NCBI GenBank assembly: GCA_934047225.1
Contig: OW204000.1
Location: forward strand, 14,216,001 to 14,280,000
Origin: Ypsolopha sequella
Lineage: Eukaryota > Arthropoda > Insecta > Lepidoptera > Ypsolophidae
DNA length: 64,000 nucleotides
Direction of reading: 5' to 3'
Below are positions 12,801-27,800 of this stretch, in pieces. A program made the translations under genes and the position numbers. Numbering within the stretch: the stretch's first letter is position 1; every line of letters begins with the position of its first letter. Under the pieces are notes generated by a model. It did no database searches. It was not told the DNA's origin and saw only the letters and a program-made list of their open reading frames with translations.

Positions 12801-15800
12801 GATAGTGCACGTCCGCTCGGTCGGCTAAAGACAAACTACCGAAATGACACGCTTAATTGCTTCCGGTTCCGTATGTTTGCACATGTTCTAAAATTACCTT
12901 GGCCCTATTTTCTCTATAATAAATTTCCAAATGCAAAAGTTCCCTACTCTTACAATTTAAGGTTCGGCTGTTTTTAAGAACACAAAAACTGGCGAAGATT
13001 TTTATGTGCATTTTAATTATAAGATCAGATCTGTATGTTGTCAATATTATTATTTATTTATTATAGCCAATTTGTATACGAAAAAAATAATGTTATTATA
13101 ATGATTAAGATTAAAATTGAAATTATTAAAAAGTAATGAAATATTACATTGTAAGGTACAATAACATTGACTTTGACATAGCACAATACCTGATTAAATT
13201 ATTTATGTTGTCAATATTAAGGGTCCGTATAAGGTCAGATGCACAACTTCAAATGTCACGTTGTGTAACTTGGTCAATCGGTTTAATCAGAATAATATAG
13301 AAAGTAGATCAAAACAGATTGATCTAAACTTTTTGGTAAAAACGCAAAAGTTCACTCGGCAGAAAAAAATTACGAAGTTACCTCAAAATTTCATGTTTTT
13401 CGAGTGTTAAATTATACATCCTTAAAATTTGTATTAAAAATAAATGAACAGATATTTTCATCTGGAAACCGAGTTATTAATTAAAAACGCAATTTATCGT
13501 GAGCGCGTGTTTCTTGGTGCTCGTAACCGACACGGATGAGAGCGCGCTATTTTAAACTAAAAGTAAACTTCGTAGAGTTTAGTTCTAATTGATGCAAAAT
13601 GTGATGCTCAATCTGACTTTATATGTAGCTTTAAGTTCGTTCAAATGCAACGTTTCAAATCTTCGTTTATCATCCGTACAACTGAGATGCGGAACTTCCT
13701 TCGAGCGTCCTTATATCTGGATAATTATATTCAAGATTTCTTTAGAAAAAGAGTAAATAGGTGGGCGATCTTCAGCGCCAAAAAAAAACTGACATTTACT
13801 AAAAAAAAAAAAAAAACATTTTAGCCGACTTCTTTCATTTTATGTACGACTCTATAATGTAGGTATAGTTTGTTCGTGGTATGCGATACTAAACTAGCTG
13901 TACATGATACACGCACAACATAAGTCTAGCTAACACACTCAGGTGATGTAACTAAGTTGTAGCTGCAACTCTATTTTAATAGGGCAAATAATGTTTGTAA
14001 ACAACTTTATAACCTAAAACTGATGAAATATATGTTCAACTGCAATTTTTGCTGCACAATTAAACATATTAATGTACGTGAGTTGACTTTTATTAGTTTA
14101 AACCAAAATGTATAGGTATAAAAATGCTTTCTTACATCATATTTCATCACTTAGGTTACAAAGTTGTTTACAAACATTATTTGCCCTATTAAAGGGCATA
14201 AGTTATAAGGGTATATTATTCTGTAACTGCTTCTAGCCAAGTTGATGTTATTTAAGAGAGAGAGCTGATATACATATGTGTTCGTATTGACAAGCACCTC
14301 TCATGTCATCTTGAGGAAGAGGCTGGAGGAGCAATCGACCGTCTTATATCGTCGTTTTATCACACTTGCGCCGCGCGCCGCCAGCAAAACTTTACTAGTT
14401 TCTGCATAAAATACCAGGGTGAGAAAAGATTCGAACTTTGTATGGGTTGTTTTCCCAAGAGTCATGAAGAAAACTCAGTTGCGAAAGTTTACATCGTATT
14501 TTTATGTTTAAGAGTGAATATCTCATAGTATTTTGTGCAACTGTGTCATAATGAGAGACATTGGGACACGAGTGCTTGTTTATGAAACTAATAAAATGGG
14601 TTTCGTAATAGACTGTACGAGTGTCCCAATGTCTAATTATGTCCAGTTGGACACAATTTTTTATCTACGACGATCAAAAATTTATAAATAAATATTTTCA
14701 AATAACAGTTTCACGAAAAATGTGAAAAAGAACATTCGTTCATAAAGTTCGCCTGTTTGGCATTGCCGTCTGATCCCACCCTCTTTTCTCATCGTTGCTG
14801 CTGATTGGTTATCTAGAGGTGTTTTAATAAATTAGGCCAATCACAGCGCAGAATCGCGGGAATGTAATGTAAAATTATAACATCGGAAAAATGTAGGACA
14901 ATCTTAATACTTATAAAATTACATACATATTAAATATGAAATATCTATGTTATTATATTAACAATAATATTTGTTCCCATACTACAATAAGGTAATGACA
15001 ACATTAAAAACAATTTTATAAGTATCAACATTGTCCTACATTTGTCCGTCCGATGTTATAATATTACATTATATTCCCCGATTCTGCGCTGTGATTGGCC
15101 CAATTTATTAAAACACCCATATTAATGTCTCATCCCAAACATTTCAAGTTATTGTACTACAAAAGTTATAGAGGAAAAAATCAAATGGGCGGTGAATAAG
15201 TTCCTTCCTTATGCCTCCCTGAGAAGATGGTACCTTTCCTGCTCTGTTACAATGGTGTCTCGATTACATGATGAGAGATCTTATCTTTGTTCTCAAACCT
15301 GGTAAGGTGATTAATACTCACGATTGTCGGTACTTGTAAAACATCAATATCTTGATTATAACACTTCTACTGTTTCACTGTTATAACGTTTAATAACCCC
15401 AACTGGTTTCGCCTTACGGCATTGTCAAGGAATAACGGAATTTAATTTAATAACTATGATTTAATAAATATGAATGTTTAAATTGCAGATGGTAAATAAT
15501 AAGAGGTTAAATTAAAATCATGATGTCAAATTATTTATAAGTTGGGTAGTTATAAAATTAAATGTTGAGCCATACAATTAAAGTCATGTGGAATAAAAAA
15601 AATCATATCTGTAGGATTGTGAGATACTGATAAGATGGATAACACACAGTTCAAAGTATAGTGACCACATATATAGATCTATATCTTTATATCTGTGATA
15701 TTGACCTATCAGCTATCAGCCTCTCCTCTCACCGTTTCTACACCAAACTTTAGAAAAACTCTGCGACAGAGAAAGAGTTCTACATTAGAGAAAGAGAATA

Positions 15801-18800
15801 ACGACAGTGGGCAAATACGGTCCAAGCGGTGCCGAAATCAATACATATTTTAAATGAAAGGATGTTGTCGCTACAATGTGTAGTCTTCAAGCAAGCAGAA
15901 CCCCATCAAAATCATGTGGCATGTCATCTAAAAATAATATCACTCGATGTCCTCTCGTGGATGACGTAAAAGGTGACTAATGGATTATAAGAAGGTATGC
16001 CAACAATCTATGTTGTTTCCCATTACCGACGAGTACATATTTATGTAACCTCAAACGTTCATCTAAAATAGTTTTTAAATTACATTTTTTAACGGCCCAA
16101 CGAGGACCTTGCCAAATATGTCAATTCTAACCATGGTATTCGGCCATGATCCTAACTATGTACAGTACAGTATGTACAGTACAGTACAGTACAGTACAGT
16201 ACAGTCCTCTAGCTGTAACTCGAACCCGAACCCAAATAAATATTCGAGTTCGAGTTATTCACTTTCGCAGCTGCATCGTGAATTCAATGACAAACGTCTA
16301 CTAACAACATACAGTACTCTCAAAGTAATAATGCGCATACAAATCGATAATAATTTTTGTGAAATAAATTCGTTTAATGAAATTTGGACTTCCCATAGTA
16401 ATTCACTCCCAGTCCTGAGTGAATCACTATGGGGAGTCGAAATTTCATTTTGTAAATTTTACAAAATTCGTTACTGTTTCATGATGCTGATCACTTACCA
16501 AGACTCAAGTATGAATTTGGACGATGTTTACAGATTCACCTTGTATGATAAATTGATTACTTACCAGGCGGCCGTATCGACGGAGGAGGTGCTATGTTTG
16601 ACGAGATGCTCGCCTTCCACCGGCCGATCTGCAACACAGGGCGGGTTATTTACTATTTGCTCTAAAACTAGTTTTCATTTTTTTAATATTTTTATTAAAA
16701 TCGCTACCTTTGCCTCTATTTTTTGAAATTTTTTTTCTGTTTACGATATCTGAATAAATTTCTCGTAAAATAAATTGAAAAAGATGAAGCAGTCATAGAG
16801 TTCACCCTGAAAAACACTATTTAGGTTGAACTTTAATTCAAACTCCCAAATTTCGATACCCCTGGTGTAAAAAAATGTATTGAACCTAAAGTGAACCTGT
16901 ATACTGACTTTTGGTAAATTTAATGGGAATTCCAAAATGGTACCAAACATCTTCCGTAGCCGAAATCCAAAGAGGATAGCAATTTTTACCTATATAAAAT
17001 AAATTGCAATTTTTGTTCAACAACATGCAGAATATTTTCCTAAAAGAACAATTGAATAATATTTTCCTAAGAGAATAACAATTTGTTGTTGGTATAATAA
17101 TATTTTGATGAGATATTTAAGCAATCTTCCACACCTAATTTCAAGGACATAAACGATTCTATTCTGTCCCCATATTTAAAAAAATCATTGAATGCACTCG
17201 TTATCCGACTTTGTTGTAACTTGACAAAATAACAATATCAAAAAATACCCAAGTCGTAAATAAAGGTGAGTGGCACTTTAAAATGAAAGGTTGTTCAGCC
17301 AAATGTGCCGATATTACCGAGGAGAGTTCAACCTTTTTGTAAAGTGACGATTATAATGTACCAGGGGAGTAGTGAAGGTGTTCGTGTTACACCACAGTTT
17401 ATACTACGATACTTATCTGAATGATCTAGAGGCGAAGGGTGCGAGCCCTCGCTTTTTGCCCTTAAGCCTTCCCTGGTGCCTCAAACACACTATTTTGTGT
17501 CAATTTCCTCACTGTTTTTGGTAGAGATTGGAAATGTACGTTAGCAGAATTGTTTATTTCCTCAACGATGAAGTTCCTAAATTTGCACAGTAAGTAAGTT
17601 AACAGTATAAAAGCCGGTCAGAAATAAATACAAAAAGGTGTGACAACAGAATTTCTATATTTAGACAAAGGTGACCCGCTGTGTGGAACGAGTACGCCCT
17701 ACGCTGTGAATGACGCGCTTTAATAACGAACTTTCCTCTAACGTCACTTTACTGAAACTTCAGAAACATAGATTTTATCACGAAAACACAATTTAGATTA
17801 AATTTTCCGAGAAACTGGCGAATTAAATGCTTCCAGTTACAATGAAATATGTAAGAAGTAATTATAGACATGCGAGAGAATTACATTTTCCACCATAACA
17901 TAATTATGTACGGATTTCCTTTCCAAATTGGAGCGAATGAATACTGACATGTGTGAGTAACATATTAATTGGTGTAGGTATATGTATAATTCTTACAACC
18001 TATGACGACTAATCCACTTTGCTTGTGTGAAGTATCCATAGAACCTGTAAATGTGTGTATACGGCACGCTCCGGAAGGCCCGCACACTAACACAACATGC
18101 ATATACACGACTTACTGCAAGTAGAGCAGATCAGTCGTCGTGGATTGCAAAAACTGTTGACGTTACCTAACTCGACGGCTGACCGGACTCTCTGCAGCGC
18201 CATAGTTTTAGTGACAGCCAGCCAGCGATCGATCAGCGGCTCAAACCATCTGCCGACAAACATGTATAATTGTCACACAAAAACATTCAGTGCATACATT
18301 ATGCCCCGGCATAAATGGACCGGTATCTTTAAATTGAACTATATACAGATTGTTGATTTGGTCAGCAACTTCCGTCTCAGGGTAGGTTGTATTCACGATA
18401 CTGATGAAGACAAAAATGTAAAAAATTCATTTTTCTTTTGTAAGTTTTAAGATATCTTAGGGGCAACATAACAACGTCTAGTGTACGACGGACATGATGA
18501 AATTTACTCGGCTTTAGCGGAGCGGTGAGGGGGTGGGGTGGAGCACCCGAGTAGCTAGGTGCTACTCGGGTGCCCCACCCCACCACCATCATTTATCATG
18601 ATAATTTTAGGACATATAAAAAAGTGCATAACACATTCTTCAATTGGTATTTCTTTTTTGTATGCTACTTTTTGGAGTAAGCGTCATGTATACTAATATT
18701 CATGTGACGCAAGTTGTGGACCAAATCAACAGCCTGTATAATCTAATGATTATACTGAACCACCTTTCCAAAAAAAAATACCTGCGGAAATGTAAAGAGA

Positions 18801-21800
18801 AATATTTTTACTTTTCCTTACTAAACTTGTTATGTGAATTTTGTAAGGGAGGGAATTTATTGTTTCTTTGGAAAATGTCAGTAGATAGTGTCAAAATTAT
18901 CAGTAGATTATGTGGTTTAATTTAAAGATACATATCCATTTACGCCCGTTATATCTACAAACGTATGCGAGATTTAAAAAAAATGTTATCTTGGACTATG
19001 TAAACACGCACTGATGTTTTTGCGTTTGAAATAAGGGTCATACATTTAAAAAAAAACTCTTACAGTTTTTAATGTTGCATTTTATTTGTATACTGATCCA
19101 ATTGCATTGCTGTCCACACGTCACAAAATTGTAACGTTTTATAATGCATACAATTATATGATTACCTAATTCCATCGAAAAAAAACCGTGTTAAGTATGA
19201 ATAGTTTTACCCATGATTAATGATAATTTTAAAGAATATAATTTAACTGAGCTACGAATAAGTAAATTTATCTTGGAGTTCCAGGCATTATAACAGGATT
19301 GCATTTTAATAATTAATCTTTCCATCCAGATACGTAAATAAAACAAAACAGAAGACCTTTTAATTACTTACAGATTATAAAACAATGCTTTGAACTGTTG
19401 TTCTAACTAGAATCAGGTTTAGTTATCCGGACTGAACTTAGATAATTAGCTTTTTATAATTATTTTAATATTTAATTTACCACATATACACTGCACCAAA
19501 ATGAATTTAACTTACCCTCAATACATAGATGATGCTTGTGATTGTTGGCACTTGGTGAATTTTAACACACATTATGTTTCTTAAAACTGTTGTACTTAAG
19601 TACAACAAAGTTACCTCAAAGTTTGTATAGGCCTAATCCAAGGAGGATAAACTTCTACCAGATTATATGCGAATGTAAATAAAGTTGTTATAGTATACAG
19701 CATGTTAAGATGAAGTTGCGGAAGCCAAAAAATGGCGATAGTACAGACGAACAAGTATCCGTCAAAAAAAAAAATCGAGAAACTGAAAAAAAAAATCTGT
19801 TGTTTCATACATTTTGGTCGGGTAGCTATGTAACTTTTCTATGGAACACTTAATTTTTTTTTAGCGATTCTTTGGTTATCTCCATAGTGAAAATTGTTCG
19901 TAAGGACGAGTACTATCCCCAGTTTCAAGCTTCCGTAACATCATATTAACACCCAGGATATATACCATAGCAAATCGCTAATGCGTTGGGACTTTGTCTA
20001 AATAATTCACAATTACGTTTGTTAAAGAACGGTCAGAAAAAAGTAATAAAACTATTTACTGTAAGACATATGACACCAATTTATTTTTATTATTGATTAA
20101 TTAAGCCTAGACTTTTATAGCTCTTATTTGCAGTTGAGTTAAGGTTTTTTAAATATACTCAATGGTGTCGATTCGGTGTTACGTATTTGACAGGACTAAA
20201 CTTAATTTAAGTGTTCTGTCTTTTTATTTCTGTATCGAAATGGCAAGGACAGAAAGCTTAAGAGGGTGCCGAGCAAAATAATCTAAAACGACAGTCACTG
20301 TTAAATTGATTTATTGAATATTATTTCAATGATAAATAAATAAAATATATATTTATTATCACAGCGAATGTATCTACACTTCCGCCGCAGCGAATATTAA
20401 AAATAACTTATGGTATAAGAAACAAATCTATCTAAAGTAGCCCTAAAATCTAAAAAAGGTATTGGGGTTTTGGTCTTTTTAATAACTTAACTGTTGAATT
20501 TTGTCTCAACCGCAATTTAAGACAATCACAAACGTTATAAAACACAATTGGGCCGTTTCACATTTTTTTAATTTTGTCTGGTAAATTAAATATGATTTTT
20601 TCTATTAAATTCAATCAATTGGACCACGATAAAAATCGACCACGAGAGAACAAGCGAGGTGTCTAATCGTTCTACGCTCGGCGCAGCCTTAAATCAAGTT
20701 TAGTCCTGACAAATATGTAACACCGAACCGACACCAATGGCTTACAATCTAACTAATTTCAAGTAAGACAATATTTGGAAAAAATTCCTCGGGCCAGGAT
20801 TTGAAGCCTTTTGCTTACATGGCAAGTGCGCTAAACTGTGAATTTTTTAAAAGCGCCTCTTCCTGACGTCATCCCAAATGACTCTATTGATAAACTTATG
20901 ACTTCTGACTCTTATACGGTATCTTTAAAAATTATAAAAAAAAATTGTTGTTACTTATTCTATAAAGAACAACCTCGTTTTAGAAAATTATTTTTGCTTA
21001 TAAGAAACAGCATGAAAATATTGTTCAAAGTCGAGCTGTTTTCAGACTAAAATTTTGTGAAATTGGTTATTTCTTTGAATCAACTAATTTTGTTTGTGTG
21101 GTCCTTGCACTAAAATACAAGGAAAATATTTCTTAGAAAAATTATTTATGAAAATTTTTACCGTCTATCGCGTCCTTCTGAAAAGTATTATTACGAGTAT
21201 CTCCTATTTTGCGCTATCCGGAGACCCAGTGACGTCGTAATGCAGTGTGCGCTGATATGAACGTTATTTCTATATAGTTTCTGTTGATATTTGTACAGAC
21301 ACAGGTCTACTCACGCTACCTGCTCCTTAACTGCCTGAAGCAACAGGTATTGTAGCGACAACAGCGCCATCCGTCCCTATGAATAAGGCGTGAAATCACA
21401 TAACGCCGTCGTGACTTTTCACTATGTGCATTACTGGCGGGTGAGTCAAGTAGTTACAAAAATTCCGTGTGGTGAAAAATTAAACGAAACTGTGGCGCAG
21501 TCGGTAGCGCACTTACCGTGTAAACAAGAACGCAGGTTCAAATCCTGGCCCGAGGACATTTTCAAAAGATCTGTATATTTGTTTATATTTGTGCTTTTCT
21601 AGTTTGTATTCCACTCTAAATAACATCAACAGAGATTGCAAGTTTTTCGGTAAATTGATTACGCATCTGTGGTTGGATGAAAAGAGCGTGTCCACGCTTA
21701 GGGAATATGACTTTTCGGTTTCGTTTTGCTCACACAATGCCCCAGGGAAGTAGCTACGGCAAGAATAGAAAAATGCTTGTCGCTTACTACATAGCCATAT

Positions 21801-24800
21801 CGTAGGTATACTGTACCAACCAGCAATATTGACCGTTGTATCGAGCACAAACAATTTGATTTATGCTACTTAATAACATTGTGCACGTATCACACACACA
21901 AAACACGCAATTTCGACTTTAAATAACAAATTAATAACAGTGCCGGATTAAGGCTACTTGATGCTCTAAGAAATCCACGCTCACGGGCCCCCTATCCAAT
22001 AGTAAACCAATATAGATCTTTAAGTACTTTTCTTAGAATATGTACGAGAGAAATAAGTGGAGTATTATTATAAAAACCAAACACGCCTTTCTTTAAATGC
22101 GACTTGCGACTTTTGCCGATAGCAAACAATAGTGTCAAAGATCAATTTTCTTAGCATATCTGCCTCTATCAATATTGATAAAGTGTCGTACCTCTCTTGT
22201 AGCATCGTCGTCCGTTTTTAATACCTTGCTGACTATTTGGAAGATTTAGAAATCATGAGTCAACGCAAGGACATCTCATTAATATAAGTATTCTACTTAT
22301 TTAATCTTTGCCTTTCATGTGCTAAAAAATATGTTTTCGGTGCTGTTTATAGTGCCCCCGAGACGTGATGCCCTAAGCAATTGCTTAATTTGCTTATAGG
22401 CTAATCCGGCACTGATTAATAATAATATTGCACGGTTTAGCTGTAAGGATGCACGCGTACAACACTGCTGACTATATATCCGACGAATTTTGGAAATTGA
22501 AATCGATTGTTCACTCATTTCACTCTTATGAGAACAACAAATAGACCGTCAGCTGGCGGTATCAGTGGTTGTAGATGTGAAAGGGAATAAAATATGAAAA
22601 AAAATCGAGGAAAAATATTATCCGACTAATGCTGAAACTTATATGAGGGAAAGATTATGTTGTATAAATATAGCTGGACGAAGGGTGGTGGAGCTGGTCA
22701 GCTGATGGGCCAAAAGGGACCAACAACATAAAAAATTAAAACTATTTGACGAACTTACAAAATTTTATAACATTTTAAGACTACAAGATTACACAGAACA
22801 GTTAGTAACTGGTCCATCTAATAACGGAACGATAAACGCACTCAGCTGTTGAGTACGCGCACTTCCTCTATAGCGTCAGCTGACGACTTTTTTACCCACA
22901 AACATGCAACTGACTGCGTTTATCGTTCAGTTATTGGATGGATCAGTTAATAACGATTCTGTGTAAACTCATCCATCCATCAGCCTTGTTCGTCCACTGC
23001 TTGACAAAGGCGTTTCCAAGATTTCGCCACTATTGGTGGTCCTCCAGGAGGAAATGCCCATACTCACACAGGCAGGGTAGGCTGGTTGTTTGGTGGCCGA
23101 AACCCTCGCACCAGTGACGCCACTGCCCGCCAACATTCTGTTTTATACGAGGCCCGGCAAATGGGGATGGACATACCGCCATCAATCGGTCCCAAGCATG
23201 ATGAGCCACCTGGTTATGCCTGTTTGAGAGCTGTCCTCTTACTTTCCCCCGAATAACTTGCAAATAACATCGAGCCCGGCATCAATCAAAAATTATCAGT
23301 ATGATCAGAAAAGCATAAATTGTGGTTAAATTTTCAATTCAACCAGTTTATGAATATGACACTAAAGAACATCGTCACACAGAGGAATTTGCTAGTTACG
23401 AAAATACTAGGATATGCGTGACATATACAATACATAATAATTTAATTTTTTACTCGTTCACGTGTCTTGACGCCTAACATAAATATTCGTTCTACGGCAG
23501 CATAGCGTGTCTATATAGCGAGAAAACTATGGAGTAGTTGCGGTTGTTACGTCGTAGCAAAAAAGTACGATTTCGTAGCGATTCCTACATAGTAGCAAAA
23601 TATGTAGACTCGTAGCCATTCCTACATCGTAGAAAAAACGACGGAGTCGTAGTGATTCGTACGCCGTAGCAAGAATAAAGTCGTAGCGGTTTCTACATCG
23701 TAGCAAAAACAACGGTATCGTAGCAATTCCTATATAGTAGCAAAAATAAAGTCGTAGTAGTTTTTACATCGTAGCAAAAACTATGAAGTCGTAGCGAGTC
23801 CTACGTCGTAGCAAAAACTATGAAGTCGTGGCAGTTCCTACGTCGTCGTAGCAAAAACTATAGAGTCATAGCGATTCCTACATGGTAGCAAAAACTATGA
23901 ATTCGTAGTGATTTTTAAATCGTAGCAAAAACAGTGGAGTCGTAGCGATTCCTACATCGTAGCATAAGCTATGGTGTCGTAGCAGATCCTACGCCGTAGA
24001 AAAAAATTATATGTAAGCAATGAACGTATTGATAAATAATTAAACAGAAAATGTTCCCACAAACGTCCCAAAAAGGAACAAACAATAATTCAATAAACTT
24101 TTTTAGAATATTGTAAAATTTGAATTATAAACTTCAAAACGAGTAAATTTATTGACATATTTTATAAACACAATACTCAAATTTAAAATGGAATCATAAT
24201 ATAGCACTTCTGTCACAAAATAATCTTATATTATAAAACATTTTTTTTTTCTAATACGATACAAGGCAAATCCAAGAATTTAATATCACCAAGGATTTTC
24301 CATCTATTTTTTTAATGCGTTCCATGGAAACTCCTTGGTTTCCTGGCGCGCCATTTTTATAGCATTATAAAAAAGTTTTGATTCCAATTTTTACGTGTTT
24401 ATAACAGCGCCCGCTTTAGCGCATGCGCGGTGATATTTTGCGTTTTGCGCCATTCATACGTATTTTGTTGTACTGAATTTCGTGTTTTTTTTTAAATGAT
24501 TTCATATCAGTGAATGTGAAGAAAATTAGACTCCACCTGATATTTTAATTGCAGCGAAAGAAATTACTCATACCATACCAGCAAAGTCGAGAAAGGTAAA
24601 CTAATTAAACTTTGATCTTTTATTTAGGTTGAGAGTTGATAAAGTAGTGTATAAAACTGTTTATAATTACGTATTAAACACTTATCTGACACTATTAAAA
24701 ACCCCGCCCACAGCTCGGTTTTTAAACACAGACTCGTGTATAATACCCTTCATTATGTAACAGTTTCATATACTACTATTTACCCATACTAACTAATATT

Positions 24801-27800
24801 TGATTATTTTCTTATCATTTAGTACAACACATACAAACATATCGTTACGATGTAAATTCGAGGGAGCGTCAAAGTTTTCAAGTGTGCATTATCACAGTCA
24901 CAGAATACTAAGGGCTAATTTCACCGTTCGCTTTGAGAACCAAGTTCAATGGAACTAGTTTTGCTTAAACCGAGTTCAAATGTTCTACTAGATCTCGTTT
25001 TAGTCAAATAGATTTCACCGCTACATTTCGAACCCATTTACGTAAACTCCGTTTTCGCCTCAATCACAGCGGATTGCCAGATGTTTTATGGCTCGGTCGC
25101 GGATTTGGGTCGCTCAGGTAGCAAAAATCGCCCGCAAGACAGTCCACCGAAGGCAGACTCTCTGTACTCAGTTTACGAGCTTAACCGGCCAAAATCGGGC
25201 GTTCATGTTTAAAACGTTTATGTTGGTGAAATACTCTAAACTCAGTCAATTAATTGTGTAAACTCAGTTTAGCTTGAACTGATCAAGTTTAGTTACAGTG
25301 CTGAAATCGGTTACAGTAAACAAATCCAAATAATTTATTTGCGTTATCACATACATAATAAAGATGACAGGTTTTTTTTTAGGTCATGTGATACCCCGTA
25401 GGGGCACAGCAAAAACAATAACAATGAGGACAGGACATACATTGTTTACTTATAGTATTAATAACCTATTAGTAATAGTGTTACTAATCAATCTACTTAC
25501 AAACACTTACTTAGTACTTAATTATGTAGATGAATAGTATTTATTTATGGATTAAGGTTATTAAAATTATTGTAATCTATCATTTAAGTATTCATTGAGT
25601 TTGTAGAGCATTTTGTATTTAGTAATATTTTCAATTGTTTTGTAAATGTGACGTCTTTTGTTTTAATTTTTATTATTTCGGGTAAATGATTATAAATCTT
25701 TATAAACATGGCTAGAGGACAAGATGAGGTAAGTTTAAGTCGGAAAGGGGTTTGTATTAATAGTTTTTTACGAGATGATCTTAAAGAGTATTTTGAGGGT
25801 ACATCTTCGCGTTTTTTATAGAATTTAGGATATTTCCTAACAAATTTACAGATTTCAAGTATGTGTATACATGGAAAAGTGAGAATTTGATGTTTTATGA
25901 AATGCTGTTTTCAGGTTTCGGTTTGATTTATATTTACTTTAAATCTTTATAACTTTTTTTGAGCTGTGAAGATATTCGTTGCATCCACACTTTGTCCCCA
26001 CAAGATGACGCCATAGCTCGTACAGTATCATTTTAACAACGATTTATAAGGTCTCAAAGCCTTATCGTCGTTATTCCGGCTCAAAAACCGGTTAGGAAAT
26101 AAAAGTTTACCTTATAAGTCTTTTCTTTCACCGTTCACCAAGTATCATATTATTTATTTATTATTTACATTTTATACCACATAATCCTTACAAGCTAACC
26201 GATTGCGAATGGTAACAAATTATATTTAAAGCAGTTTTTGTGAACCCCGTCCAAGAACAAATAAACAAACCGGTATCTGTAAGATTGTCGATTCTGTTAA
26301 AAAGGAAGGGCTTTTAGAACAGAAGACCCTTTGAGAACATCAGTGCGCTCATGTTGCACGCAAAACAACTAGTGATTTTTCATGCAAAGATCCGGCACAA
26401 ACAGCTCCAAGGACGCTAGCAACCGCGGATTGCATAATCTTACTCGGAAAACTTTAAATACATAAGTAGCTCCAGTCCTCTCCTAACTTCCGACTTATTA
26501 TATCCAACTATACGTATTAATTAGTACGTAAGTATGTAAATATTTACAGATAAAAACAATTGTCGGCGCGCCTGGTCGATGCCTCTGGTGACCCAAGAGC
26601 TGGAGCTTACCTCGGTCAGAGGATCAGCTTAGCGATGGAACGAGGTAACGCTTCCAGCGTCTTGGGTATCCTCCCCCACGACGACGACTTAAAAATCATT
26701 TTTTATTTAATATAAGATTTATACTTTTTGTTTAATTTTACAATGTACATATTTATTGGTAGGTAATTTTAATTTAGATCAATTTAAGTTTTATAATTTC
26801 GTTGAATTTGTTATTTATGAATAAATTATTTAAGAGATAAAATAATTACATAGAGCTAAACTAAAACATTATTACTTAAAAAGATAACGGTACCGATTTG
26901 GTGAAGCACATCTTAACTTATTTGACAGTACTTAACTTAATTTAAGCGTTCTGTCCTTGTCTTTTCGATAATAGTAGTTTATGCTACTAGGGCGAAAAGG
27001 AATAAATTACGAGGACGATTTAAAACACGAGCGTAGCGAGTGTTTTAAACGTAACCGAGTAATTTAGTGCTTTTACGCCCGTGTATCATACTACGTTTTT
27101 CAATGCATAGTGTGAGGAAATGAAAACAAATATAATCTTGTGAACTTTAAATTATAATTGGCTCAAAAGGACTGTATCCAGAGCCGTTAAACAGTGGAAA
27201 AAAAAGTATAACATCTATGGTACACAGGAAAGGCTGCAGGTTAGCCAACCGTTGTAAATAAATAAAAAATAATAATAATTAAGCCCTAGGGCAAAATAAT
27301 CGACTTTTTGTTCGGTTTTGATGCATAAAAAGTGGGCCTTTACGAGCACATGCATTGAAAAGAAATAAAAAGACAGGACGCTTAAAATAAGGTTAGTCCT
27401 GTCAAATAAGTTAAGATGTGTTATGCCGAATCGATACCATTATAACATATACTAATAAAGATAAGCTACTTACATATATGCGTCCATGAGCTGCGGTGGC
27501 GGTTCGTGCGAGGGGTGAGCGGCGGGTGGCGGTGTCGCGGCCACGCATAGCTCCCGGACTGCTGATAGCACCTCGAATGGTAACGTCTTCGCTGTCACTG
27601 TGCATACTGGTATTGAAAAGAAAGTATTTTATGTCTACGAATTTACACAAAATTCCAAAAAGCCTCACCGGAATATTTCACATGAGAAATTAATAACTTT
27701 CAGAATTATTTTTTCATTTGTAACAAAAGACCTACATGTGAACAGAATTTCAAGTTTCCAAGTCAACTTGAAGTGCTCAGTGCTCTGTGGGCCAATTCGT

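Larger units (their letters stand above)
11185..27473 (-). other. 16.3-kb intron between stac exons h and i
   Basis: The largest intron. Named elements inside are listed separately. Segments of over 300 bp in which I recognise nothing are 12720-13970, 15450-16150, 16450-18480, 18600-19700, 22420-22970, 24010-25330 and 26050-26560. Confidence 0.6.

Noticed and set aside
16109..16726. 205-codon plus-strand open frame, the longest in the window.
   Set aside because: It is made of the TACAG microsatellite and the 16379 hairpin; no domain, no codon bias, no splice context.
21492..21560. tRNA gene.
   Set aside because: A and B boxes are present but the acceptor and anticodon stems do not pair and a SINE body follows; a second truncated copy is at 20788.
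23510..24003. CRISPR-like array.
   Set aside because: Eukaryotic minisatellite; spacers are not unique and units drift continuously.
24419..24428. NRF1-like palindrome GCGCATGCGC as a possible intronic promoter.
   Set aside because: Only one site, no initiator, no exon on either strand nearby; chance or repeat-derived.
25709..25733. MARGQDE followed by GTAAGT on the plus strand, looking like a first coding exon of a nested gene.
   Set aside because: The opposite strand reads as the C-terminal region of a CR1/Jockey-like reverse transcriptase ([13 protein letters not shown]), which explains the open frame. No partner exon was found.
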